Virus record (IMG/VR): IMGVR_UViG_3300025789_000007 | Coordinates: 1 to 49,098 of that record | Reading direction: 5' to 3' (one strand) | Source of the DNA: a virus | Length of the DNA: 49,098 nt | In this document: in pieces, positions 1-6,921 of the stretch | Layout: the number at the start of each line of letters is the position of its first letter | How positions within the stretch are numbered: position 1 is the first letter of the stretch | Position numbers and translations under genes: made by a program | The notes under the pieces: generated by a model | Database searches by the model: none | What the model saw: only the letters and a program-made list of their open reading frames with translations | What the model was told of the DNA's origin: nothing

Positions 1-87
1 ATTCCCTGCGATTGTGAAGATTGCAAGTTGAATATCAAAGAATTGGCTGCCAAGAAAGCATCTTTTATGAAGGAAATGCTGAAGTAG
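1..87 (+). CDS. 3' end of the small gene that starts at 48816 (wraps the circle)
   Basis: Bases 1-87 encode the last 28 residues and the TAG stop of the 80-residue protein that is complete at 48816-49058. The fragment is here only because the two contig ends overlap and should not be counted as a second gene. Confidence 0.9.
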   Translation: MPCDCEDCKLNIKELAAKKASFMKEMLK

Positions 88-120
88 CAAAAATGCAACA
101 ACCCTAAAAAAGTTGTTGCA
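87..120 (+). promoter_or_regulatory. Inverted repeat and GCAAAAATGCAACA box upstream of an early promoter
   Basis: TGCAACAAC at 94-102 pairs perfectly with GTTGTTGCA at 112-120 around a 9-nt A-rich loop. The right arm overlaps the -35 of the next promoter. The left part (87-100, GCAAAAATGCAACA) recurs near other early promoters at 36320-36334 (minus), 38752-38766 and 48312-48324. It could end the 48816 transcript, but no U-run follows, so an operator or activator site is at least as likely. Confidence 0.5.
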
Positions 121-143
121 TTAATACTAAATAGGTATATACT
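116..143 (+). promoter_or_regulatory. Sigma70-like promoter for gene 178-510
   Basis: The -35 TTGCAT (116-121), a 16-bp spacer and the -10 TATACT (138-143) lie just before the leader GTAGTAATTAACCACGAAAGG (about 150-170). The same promoter-leader arrangement occurs at 795-852 and 48341-48400. Confidence 0.6.
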
Positions 144-177
144 GAAAGTGTAGTAATTAACCACGAAAGGAAAAATT

Positions 178-510
178 ATGAAAGAAGTTGAAATCTGGGC
201 TGGCAAAAAAGTCATGGCATACCAGGATGCTGACTTGGTCGAGAAAATGCCCTACATCAAAGCTGCTGAATCTGTCTGGTATCAAAGCTGGTTGGACAAT
301 GGCGGTGAGGATGTCGGTAGCTGCTGCGGTGGCAAAGCGATTCGGATTTACTACTTGGGCAAAGGCAAAAGAAATGTTGTAGAAAAAAGCATTGTGCCTT
401 GCAGCTTTGTCCAGGGAAATGTGGCTGCTGCGAAATCAGTTGCCCCTGCTTTGGAATTTTTGGCTGCTCATGGGATTGTCGGTGAGTATTACGATGGTTG
501 GATGGATTGA
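178..510 (+). CDS. Hypothetical early protein, 110 aa
   Basis: This gene has its own promoter and a strong ribosome site (CACGAAAGGA, 8 nt before ATG). I do not recognise the product. It is soluble-looking, with a Cys pair (SCCGG, about residues 48-52), an aromatic-rich N-terminal half and an Ala-rich helical segment near 82-96. It lies first in the rightward early cluster ahead of the LPD29-like and alarmone hydrolase genes. A second reading frame beginning at 188 is a shadow without a ribosome site. Confidence 0.8.
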   Translation: MKEVEIWAGKKVMAYQDADLVEKMPYIKAAESVWYQSWLDNGGEDVGSCCGGKAIRIYYLGKGKRNVVEKSIVPCSFVQGNVAAAKSVAPALEFLAAHGIVGEYYDGWMD

Positions 511-515
511 TTAAT

Positions 516-529
516 GCCCCTTCGGGGGC
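516..529 (+). terminator. GC hairpin with UUCG tetraloop before an early gene
   Basis: GCCCC-TTCG-GGGGC forms a 5-bp stem closed by the very stable cUUCGg tetraloop. It sits 7 nt after the stop at 510 and directly before the TACGAAAGGA ribosome site of the next gene. The identical 14-mer stands in the same place on the minus strand at 38352-38365. No U-run follows here, so it is probably a weak terminator, an RNA-processing barrier or a translation-start insulator. Confidence 0.55.
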
Positions 530-546
530 TTACGAAAGGAATCAAA

Positions 547-798
547 ATGGCAATGCCTTATAAAGATTTGGTTGTGTTTGCAAGATATGTTTACAGCTTC
601 TATGGCGATGGCGGTATTTATGACATGGGAGTGCCTTATGAAATCATTAAGCAAGCTATCCGCTTTTTGCAATCTAAGGATGGTCGCAAGTATCGCTGCG
701 GTATTCCTGTGTGTGGCGATTCTGTAGACCGAGAGCACATTCGCATGATCTTGGAAGAAGAATATGGATATTGTGAAAAAAAGCTACAAGCTGCTTGA
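547..798 (+). CDS. Hypothetical early protein, 83 aa
   Basis: The start is placed at 547 because CGAAAGGA lies 7 nt upstream. An in-frame ATG at 514 would run through the UUCG hairpin and the ribosome site. The product is unrecognised. It has two likely helices (residues 5-17 and 27-42) and a Cys-containing C-terminal half (CGIPVCG, then EYGYCEKK). Its stop overlaps the -35 of the next promoter. Confidence 0.78.
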   Translation: MAMPYKDLVVFARYVYSFYGDGGIYDMGVPYEIIKQAIRFLQSKDGRKYRCGIPVCGDSVDREHIRMILEEEYGYCEKKLQAA

Positions 799-822
799 CA
801 TTATCCCAAATTAGTATATTAT
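795..822 (+). promoter_or_regulatory. Sigma70-like promoter for genes 861-2082
   Basis: A consensus -35 TTGACA (795-800), 16-bp spacer and -10 TATTAT (817-822) are followed by GTAGTTTCAATTAATCACG (about 829-848), the shared early leader. It drives the LPD29-like gene and, by overlap, the hydrolase and HTH genes. It may also feed into the head operon, since I see no terminator before 2878. Confidence 0.7.
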
Positions 823-860
823 TAAGTTGTAGTTTCAATTAATCACGAAAGGAAATTGAG

Positions 861-1349
861 ATGGAAAAGCAAGTTAGTCGTCATGCTGGTGCTGCCAAAA
901 TGATTCGGGCTTACATGAAAGCCAAAGGAATCCCTGGTAGTGTTCGCAGCAAAAGTTATTCAATGGGTAGTAGTGTTCATGTGGATGTTGTCGATTTGCC
1001 ACCAGCCCAGTATGAAGATTTGAGAAAGTATGTTGCTCAGTTTGAATATGGTCATTTTGATGGAATGATTGACTACTATGAAATGGACAATGTGAGAGAT
1101 GACATTCCCCAGGTCAAGTATGCCTTTGTTAACAACAAAATGAGTGATGAGTTGGGCGAGAAGATTTACCAATTCATGAAAGGCTATTACTCTGGTATGG
1201 AAGGTGCTCCAGATAGTTTCAAAGATGCTCATAGTTTCTTCAATATGAGTTTCAATGGGTATGCCAGCCACTTGGTTTACAAGTTGTTTGCTGGTGGTTA
1301 TATGCAAAACCAGTACTATGAGTTTGTAGAAGGACAGAAAGCAGCATAA
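861..1349 (+). CDS. LPD29-like domain protein, 162 aa
   Basis: The N-terminal two thirds resemble the LPD29 domain (large polyvalent-protein-associated domain 29): an Arg-rich start helix, then GSVRSKSYSMGSSVHVDVVD (residues 26-45), then an acidic-aromatic stretch DGMIDYYEMDN (69-79). LPD29 proteins occur in phages and conjugative elements and have no established function; the assignment is from memory of the pattern. The stop codon overlaps the ATG of the alarmone hydrolase gene by one base (TAATG), so the two are probably translationally coupled. Confidence 0.6.
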   Translation: MEKQVSRHAGAAKMIRAYMKAKGIPGSVRSKSYSMGSSVHVDVVDLPPAQYEDLRKYVAQFEYGHFDGMIDYYEMDNVRDDIPQVKYAFVNNKMSDELGEKIYQFMKGYYSGMEGAPDSFKDAHSFFNMSFNGYASHLVYKLFAGGYMQNQYYEFVEGQKAA

Positions 1350-1876
1350 TGAATATAGATATTATTTTGGATGCCATATCTTTTGCTATTGATAAGCATG
1401 GAAAGCAGGTTCGGAAAGATGCTGAAGAATCTGCCTACATTAGACACCCAATCGAGGTGGCTCAATTGTTGATTATGGCTGGTGTTGTTGATGAGGATGT
1501 GATCGCTGCTGCGGTCTTGCATGATGTAGTAGAAGATTGTGGGGTTTCGGTGGCTGACATTTCTGCTCGCTTTAATCCTAGAATTGGATTGATTGTGCAA
1601 GAGGTTAGCGATGATCCTGCTTTAAGTGGCATGGCTCGTAAAGATGCCCAGGTAGTCAAAGTTGGCATGATTAGTCCAGAAGGTAAATTAATCAAAGTAG
1701 CGGATAAAATCTGTAACTTGCAAGATGTTTTGTATAGACCCCCTGTAACTTGGGATGATGCTAAAAAGGCTGCCTATTTTGATTTTGCAGAAAGAGTTTT
1801 TAATGCTGCCAATATTAAAAACCCTTATTTGATTGAGTGCTTCAATGATTTAATGGAAAAAAGAATTGTAATTTAA
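1349..1876 (+). CDS. MESH1/SpoT-type HD-domain (p)ppGpp pyrophosphohydrolase
   Basis: This 175-residue protein has the length and layout of a small alarmone hydrolase. Visible motifs are RHP (H33), VLHDVVED (H58, D59, E62, D63) and KVADKICNL (D119, N123). They correspond to the Mn ligands H35, H61, D62 and D122 and the catalytic ED pair of human MESH1. The family removes the 3'-pyrophosphate of ppGpp/pppGpp (and (p)ppApp in some members). No synthetase, TGS or ACT region is attached. It is coupled to the LPD29-like gene upstream and overlaps the HTH gene downstream. It may blunt the stringent response during infection or counter the RelA/SpoT-like domain on the portal. The fold is well supported; the substrate is inferred. 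Confidence 0.85.
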   Translation: MNIDIILDAISFAIDKHGKQVRKDAEESAYIRHPIEVAQLLIMAGVVDEDVIAAAVLHDVVEDCGVSVADISARFNPRIGLIVQEVSDDPALSGMARKDAQVVKVGMISPEGKLIKVADKICNLQDVLYRPPVTWDDAKKAAYFDFAERVFNAANIKNPYLIECFNDLMEKRIVI

Positions 1877-2082
1877 TGAATAAAAGAAATCGGGGTACTG
1901 CTGGTGTAGTGCCTAATACAACTGAAATTATTGCAGCCAGGGGTGATTTATCACAATCCAAAGCAGCATCTTTAATATATACTACCCAAGCTAGGTGGAG
2001 TAATTACGAAACTGGAAAGAGTCGTATGCACCCTGCTTCTTGGGAACTTTTTATATTAAAGACTAAGCATGACATTTTATGA
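1876..2082 (+). CDS. Small Cro/XRE-like HTH regulator, 68 aa
   Basis: This is a single helix-turn-helix domain: ARGDLSQSKAASLIYTTQ (about 21-38), then a recognition-helix region ARWSNYETGKSRMHP and a C-terminal WELF. The RGDLSQ...W..YE.GK.RMHP.WELF pattern is typical of small phage and plasmid Cro-like proteins. It starts on the stop of the hydrolase gene (TAATG) and overlaps the next gene by 14 bases. Candidate operators are the palindromes at 43277-43286 and 41661-41681, but the link is inference. Confidence 0.75.
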   Translation: MNKRNRGTAGVVPNTTEIIAARGDLSQSKAASLIYTTQARWSNYETGKSRMHPASWELFILKTKHDIL

Positions 2083-2869
2083 AGTCTTAACTGCTGCCAT
2101 CAATGACTTTATCGAGCATGGTTTCGATTCCCAAAGTCGAGTAGATTCCTGGCTAAAGAAAATCAAAGAAGCTGCGGAAAAGGCTTTAATTTCTGATGAG
2201 CAAATGCAAAGAGAAATGGAAAAGGCTTTAAATGCAGCCTTCTCCAGACTAGTAACCAAAGGCGGTTTAGTTAACAAAGATGTCAGTAAATATGACATTG
2301 AGAAACTCAAGCCTAAACTTCGGGCTGAATTAGATCGCAGAATAATGGCTTCTGCCAATCTGATTAAATACAACCGAGAGCAAAGTATTACAGATGTCCT
2401 CAGAAGGTTTGAAGGATGGGCTACATCCATTCCTAAAGGCGGTTCACTCGCAGTAGATCGCAACAAAGAAAAACAAAATATCAAGAAATCTTTAGCAAAG
2501 ATGCCTTTTAATCAAAGGCGAGTTGTAATAGATCAAACCCATAAACTCATTGCTAACATTAATGACATTGTCGCTATTGATAATGGCGCAATTGCTGGTA
2601 AATGGCACTCTCATTGGAAGCAGATTAATTATGATTACCGCAAGGATCATAAAGAGAGAGATGAAAAAGTTTATGTCATCCGAGGTAATTGGGCTTCGGA
2701 AAAGGGTTACATTAAAGCAATTAATGGATATACTGATGACATTACCTCACCAGGTGAGGAAGTGTATTGTCGGTGTAACTACAAGTATATTTACAGCTTG
2801 CGAAAAATGCCTAAAGAAATGCTGACAAAAAAGGGTGAACTAGCGGTACAATCGTCAAAAATATTGTAG
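2069..2869 (+). CDS. Mu F-like minor head (head morphogenesis) protein
   Basis: This 266-residue protein is helical in its N-terminal 170 residues. It ends in a pattern usual for the Mu gpF/SPP1 gp7 group: KWHSHW (near 180), a middle GYTDDITSPGEEVYCRCNY, then YIYSLRKMP. The YCRC motif near the C-terminus is the hallmark. Family members sit inside the prohead or at the portal and are often ejected. It lies next to the scaffold and capsid genes but is separated from the portal gene by the accessory island. No fused toxin domain is present, unlike many MuF proteins. Confidence 0.75.
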   Translation: MTFYEVLTAAINDFIEHGFDSQSRVDSWLKKIKEAAEKALISDEQMQREMEKALNAAFSRLVTKGGLVNKDVSKYDIEKLKPKLRAELDRRIMASANLIKYNREQSITDVLRRFEGWATSIPKGGSLAVDRNKEKQNIKKSLAKMPFNQRRVVIDQTHKLIANINDIVAIDNGAIAGKWHSHWKQINYDYRKDHKERDEKVYVIRGNWASEKGYIKAINGYTDDITSPGEEVYCRCNYKYIYSLRKMPKEMLTKKGELAVQSSKIL

Positions 2870-2877
2870 GGTAGTTT

Positions 2878-5082
2878 ATGCCATTTGAATCCGAAGCACA
2901 AAGAAAAGCTATGTATGCTGCTTTAGCAGGGCATAGCAATATCGGAATTCCTAAAGAAGTGGCTAAAAAATTCATCAAACATAGTGAAGATGAAGTCCCA
3001 GAAGAACCTACTCTTTTATCTACCCCAGAAGAAGAAATCCAAGTTCGCAATGGTAGAAAAGAAGAAATTAAAAAATTTAAAGGTGATTTGGCTGATGTAG
3101 CCAGAATCATTCAAGGTCTTAAAGATCAATCTCAGGTTGTACCTCGCTTTGGTCAAGATGCCGATCCTTGTTGGGAAGGCTACAAACAAGTTGGCATGAA
3201 AGAAAAAGATGGCAAAGAAGTGCCAAATTGTGTGCCAGATGCTGCTGATCTAGTAGCCAAAACTCCAGAAGTAGTTATGCCAGTTGCTAATAATGCAGGT
3301 GCAGCAGGTCGGGCTTCTGGAATCATGTTTGTTACTGGTGAAGGTCATACCCTATTAATTCGCAGGGGCGCAGGTGGTGGAGATTACCCTAGTACCTGGT
3401 GTGTGCCTGGCGGTCATCAAAAAGAAGGCGAAACCCTAGAAGAAGCTGCTCGCAGAGAAACCAAGGAAGAAACTGGTATTGAGTACAAGGGTAAGCTAGA
3501 AGTATTACATGATGATGGACAATTCTGCACCTACATTGCTAGAAATGTAGAAAAAGTCGATGTCAAACTCAATTATGAGTCTACTGGCTATGATTGGTGC
3601 GATCCATTAAATCCACCATTGCCATTGCATCCTGGTTTAGAAGTTGCTTTTAAGATTGCATCTGCTAAGACTGAAACCGATGTAGCACAATTAATGGCTG
3701 ATGACTTATTACCAAGTCCTCAGATGTATGCAAATATTGGTCTTTTTGCTATTCGCATTACTGGTACTGGCTTGGCTTATCGGTCAAGCATTGGCGAGAA
3801 TGTATGGCGAGATCCATCCCTTTATTTGAATGAAGAATTCTTAAAGAGATGTAATGGCTTGATGGTAATCATGGATCACCCAGAGACTGCGGTTTTGACT
3901 TCTAAGGAATTTAAAGATCGAGCAGTCGGAAGTATTATGCTTCCCTACATCAAAGGTGATGAAGTCTGGGGCATTGCAAAAATCTATGACCAAGATGCTG
4001 TCGATGAAATTTGTGAGGGAGAGATTTCTACCTCACCTTCAGTAGTATTTGACAATACTGCTGGAAACACTACACTAACTACTGAGAATGGCGAGCCACT
4101 CTTAATAGAAGGTGTCCCATTCCTTTTAGATCATATAGCTATTGTTACAAAAGCTAGAGGATCTAAGGGTGTATGGGATAAGGGTGGCGATGCCACAGGA
4201 GTTCTTTTAAATAACCAAGAGGTGTCTGATATGAATGACAATACTATTGCACCAAAGGCAGATGCCCAAGGTGATAAGTTGGATGCTGTACTCGCTATGC
4301 TAGGCGATTTGGCTGCAAGAATGGATGCGATGGAGAAGGAATTACCTGCTCCACCATTAGTTACTGCTGCTGATAAAAAAGCAAAAAAAGATGATGATAT
4401 GAAGAAACATCGTAAAGATGACGATGAAGAAGCATATTCTGATGACGAAGAAGAAGCTAAGAAGGATGACGATGAGTCTGAAGGCGAAGCTAAAAAAGAA
4501 ATGATGCGTAAAGTGGATGCTAAGAAAAAGCACCGCAAAGATGCAGAAGGCTCTGATCCTAAAGAGCATGACAAAGGTGAAATTAAGCCAGATGATGAAG
4601 GCGAAGTTGAGCACCCAGGTCACATGGAATTCAAAAAAGATGATGACGAAGAAGAAGAAGCAATGCGTAAAGATGAAGAAGAAGCTGCAATGTGTGATGC
4701 ACAAGCTAAAGCTGACTCTGTATTCGCTTCCTTTGGCAAGTCTGCATCTCGCCCATTAAAAGGCGAAGGTTTAATGTCTTATCGCAAGCGTCTGCTTCGT
4801 GGCTTACAAGCCTATTCTGACAGCTACAAGTCAGTAAACTTGGCTTCCATCAAAGATGCTCAATTGTTGAATATCGCTGAAAAGCAGATTTTCAATGATG
4901 CTTTAATGGCTGCTAAATCCCCAAGTATGTTCGCTGCTGACCAACTCATTGAAATGAATGAGAAGGATCGTGCTGGTCGTACTATTACGAAGTTCAAAGG
5001 CTCAATGGAAGCATGGTTAGGTGACTTTAAAGTACCTTCTATGCGAGTTAAAGAATTTCATCTTTTCAACAACAAGCGATAA
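2878..5082 (+). CDS. Nudix hydrolase - DUF2213 prohead protease - acidic scaffold fusion, 734 aa
   Basis: Domains in order: an N-terminal MPFESEAQRKAMYA helix (1-20); a DPCWEGYKQVGMK...VPNCVP motif (96-120) common in phage head proteins; a Nudix domain (about 145-260) with an intact Nudix box (G179, E185, R193, E194, E197, E198, G200); a DUF2213-type protease/scaffold domain (about 290-432, with the MDHPE motif near 332); a helical spacer with MLGDLAARMDAMEKE (474-488); and a Lys/Asp/Glu tract (about 500-610) ending in a helical tail. DUF2213 normally supplies the prohead protease next to scaffold. A Nudix enzyme inside it is unusual. No internal start or frameshift is seen, so it should be made as one chain, perhaps later cleaved. 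The Nudix substrate is unknown. Confidence 0.8.
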   Translation: MPFESEAQRKAMYAALAGHSNIGIPKEVAKKFIKHSEDEVPEEPTLLSTPEEEIQVRNGRKEEIKKFKGDLADVARIIQGLKDQSQVVPRFGQDADPCWEGYKQVGMKEKDGKEVPNCVPDAADLVAKTPEVVMPVANNAGAAGRASGIMFVTGEGHTLLIRRGAGGGDYPSTWCVPGGHQKEGETLEEAARRETKEETGIEYKGKLEVLHDDGQFCTYIARNVEKVDVKLNYESTGYDWCDPLNPPLPLHPGLEVAFKIASAKTETDVAQLMADDLLPSPQMYANIGLFAIRITGTGLAYRSSIGENVWRDPSLYLNEEFLKRCNGLMVIMDHPETAVLTSKEFKDRAVGSIMLPYIKGDEVWGIAKIYDQDAVDEICEGEISTSPSVVFDNTAGNTTLTTENGEPLLIEGVPFLLDHIAIVTKARGSKGVWDKGGDATGVLLNNQEVSDMNDNTIAPKADAQGDKLDAVLAMLGDLAARMDAMEKELPAPPLVTAADKKAKKDDDMKKHRKDDDEEAYSDDEEEAKKDDDESEGEAKKEMMRKVDAKKKHRKDAEGSDPKEHDKGEIKPDDEGEVEHPGHMEFKKDDDEEEEAMRKDEEEAAMCDAQAKADSVFASFGKSASRPLKGEGLMSYRKRLLRGLQAYSDSYKSVNLASIKDAQLLNIAEKQIFNDALMAAKSPSMFAADQLIEMNEKDRAGRTITKFKGSMEAWLGDFKVPSMRVKEFHLFNNKR

Positions 5083-5092
5083 GGAATAAGCC

Positions 5093-5728
5093 ATGACAGC
5101 GCAAATCTCTTTACAGCCAATGGTAACAACTGTAGCTGGTGGTTTATTTAACACCAATAGCAATGGTTTTACTCAAGGCGATGCACTCGATGATCCAGCA
5201 GTTAAGTTTGCTTTAGCATCTGGTACTCTTTCAACTTCTGCAACAACTCCTTTGTGGGGCGGTGTTCCAATTACTGAGTTCATCCCAACTCTGCAAAATG
5301 GTTACTATTCGCAGCCACAACCAGGTACTGATACATTAGGTGGTACAGTTGCTCAAGCTACTGTATCTTCTGCTCCTACTGGTATTGCTGTATACAACCA
5401 AGCATTTGGTGGTATTACAACTCCTCAGTCCACAGCACCTTTGTTCTCACCTGGTATGTCTGTAAACTTCTACCGCTTCGGTAGTAATGCTCGTATTCCA
5501 TTGCCTTGCGATACTTCTATCGTAGCTTTGGATGGTTCATCCATTACTGAGACTGTATACTGGGACACTACCAACCTACTCTTGACTACAACTGCTACTA
5601 GCAACTTTGCTGTACCTTGCAAGATTCTTCGCACAAGTACTGCTAATAACAAGTTAGTATCATATTCAAGCGTAACTGGTAATGCTAACTGGACTTCAAC
5701 TGGCTATATTGCAGTTGTTCAAATCTAA
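5093..5728 (+). CDS. Probable head decoration protein
   Basis: This 211-residue, Gly/Thr/Ser-rich, beta-looking protein lies between the scaffold/protease and the major capsid gene, the usual place for a decoration or cement protein. I do not recognise a named family. It has no charged coiled coils and no signal peptide. A good AAGGAATAA ribosome site precedes the ATG. The function is inferred from position only. Confidence 0.6.
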   Translation: MTAQISLQPMVTTVAGGLFNTNSNGFTQGDALDDPAVKFALASGTLSTSATTPLWGGVPITEFIPTLQNGYYSQPQPGTDTLGGTVAQATVSSAPTGIAVYNQAFGGITTPQSTAPLFSPGMSVNFYRFGSNARIPLPCDTSIVALDGSSITETVYWDTTNLLLTTTATSNFAVPCKILRTSTANNKLVSYSSVTGNANWTSTGYIAVVQI

Positions 5729-5743
5729 CAAAGGAAAAATATT

Positions 5744-6769
5744 ATGTCAGGTTTTGCTCCTTCATTTGTAACAGTAAATCCGCACTACATGATGCCTGAG
5801 TTGATTATGCAATACAGCTTGGCTTCAGGTGCTTTTACAACCCTTGCTACAGAAAATCCAATGCCTCGCCTTGGCGAAGCGGATTTGTATGTTTATGCTA
5901 AAAAGATTCAGTTGACAACTCAGGTTGCAGCTAATCAATCTACAGCTAACCAACTGCCTAGCGCATCTGTAATCCCTTCAATGATCTCTACAGCGACTTA
6001 TCGCTTGCAAACTCGTGCTCAGTATGACAACTTCGATGAAGCTGCTACTGGTGCATGGGGCTATGCGCTGCCACAAGCAATGCGCCTGGCTGCTCGCCAA
6101 GGTATCGCCCAACAACTTCGCAATGCTTTGTTGTATGGCTATAACCCTGCTAATGGCGAAGGTCTAGTAAACACCAATGGTGCTACCCATCAAGTTTTGG
6201 GTTCAGACACCAATGGCAATACTGGCTACAGCACATGGGATAGCGGTCAACTTGCTCAGTATTTGCTGAACATGATTGGCAGCTTGAAAGTGTCTACTTT
6301 GCAAATCGGTCAACCTTTGCGCTTAGTTTTCCTTGCTCCACAGCGATTCATTAGCCAAATCTCCTACTCTGGTGTAGTGTCCTTGACACAATTCCAGCGC
6401 ATTGGTGCTGGTGTTGAAACTGCTGCTGGCTTGGTTGAGACTGTCGCACAATGGGCAGGTGGCGATGATGTTTCATTCGCTGCTGATGACACTTTGATTG
6501 GTCAAGGTGCTGGTGGTACAGATTTGATCCTTTTGATTGCTCCAGAATTAAAGATTCCTAAAGCAAATGCTCAAATCAATACCAACATTTTTGCAACATT
6601 GACACCTAATCAGACTGCAACTTCATTGATGTTGACTGATGTGTCTGCTCCTACTGAAATCCCTACTCCTATTGCTGATGGTGGTATTACTACCCTCTAC
6701 ACTATGCGTAGCACTTCAGGTTGGGGTATTCGCCCAGAAGCAATCAGCCTTTTGTCTGCTGCTTACTAA
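5744..6769 (+). CDS. Major capsid protein (DUF2184-like, HK97 fold expected)
   Basis: This 341-residue protein lies at the end of the head operon, just before a strong terminator, with ribosome site AAAGGAAAA. Its sequence (MPELIMQYSLASGAF near the N-terminus, then a helical RLAARQGIAQQLRNALLYGY) and length fit the DUF2184 capsid group, which often accompanies DUF2213 proteases. About 340 residues is a normal size for a mature HK97-fold shell protein. The family name comes from sequence pattern and context. Confidence 0.8.
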   Translation: MSGFAPSFVTVNPHYMMPELIMQYSLASGAFTTLATENPMPRLGEADLYVYAKKIQLTTQVAANQSTANQLPSASVIPSMISTATYRLQTRAQYDNFDEAATGAWGYALPQAMRLAARQGIAQQLRNALLYGYNPANGEGLVNTNGATHQVLGSDTNGNTGYSTWDSGQLAQYLLNMIGSLKVSTLQIGQPLRLVFLAPQRFISQISYSGVVSLTQFQRIGAGVETAAGLVETVAQWAGGDDVSFAADDTLIGQGAGGTDLILLIAPELKIPKANAQINTNIFATLTPNQTATSLMLTDVSAPTEIPTPIADGGITTLYTMRSTSGWGIRPEAISLLSAAY

Positions 6770-6787
6770 GCAAACTAGCCTTATCAG

Positions 6788-6814
6788 AAAGCCCCACTTT
6801 GGTGGGGTTTTTTG
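6788..6814 (+). terminator. Intrinsic terminator after the major capsid gene
   Basis: CCCCAC (6792-6797) pairs with GTGGGG (6802-6807) around TTTG, followed by six T residues (6808-6813). It ends the head operon 20 nt after the capsid stop. Confidence 0.85.
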
Positions 6815-6829
6815 TTATCATATTTAGAC

Positions 6830-6903
6830 CTCGTGTGATGCCGAGATGCCTTATATGGGGGGCAGGGAATCCTTAAAGAAGATTCCGCATCATCTGTCCC
6901 CCA
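6830..6903 (+). ncRNA. Structured, possibly pseudoknotted leader RNA before the connector/tail operon
   Basis: Hairpin 1 is CTCG (6830-6833) with CGAG (6842-6845) around an 8-nt loop. Hairpin 2 has a 10-bp outer helix, 6856-6865 with 6894-6903 (one G-U pair), and a 6-bp inner helix, GGAATC (6866-6871) with GATTCC (6881-6886). The 7-nt bulge on its 3' side contains GCATCA (6887-6892), the exact complement of TGATGC (6836-6841) in the loop of hairpin 1, which gives a loop-bulge pseudoknot. The element begins 16 nt after the capsid terminator and ends 18 nt before the next ATG. I cannot match it to a known riboswitch. Confidence 0.6.
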
Positions 6904-6921
6904 CCCTTTTGGGAGAATTAA

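Larger units (their letters stand above)
1..127. repeat. Terminal direct repeat, left copy
   Basis: Bases 1-127 are identical to 48972-49098. The repeat covers the 3' end of a small gene plus its hairpin, so the two ends join cleanly into a circle of 48,971 bp. A length of exactly 127 equals a common assembler k-mer size, so this is more likely the closing overlap of a circular contig than a physical phage terminal repeat. Confidence 0.95.

Noticed and set aside
4131-4704. Minus-strand ORFs opposite the acidic scaffold tract
   Set aside because: They are Ser/Phe-rich shadows of GAA/GAT/AAA codons and have no start signals.
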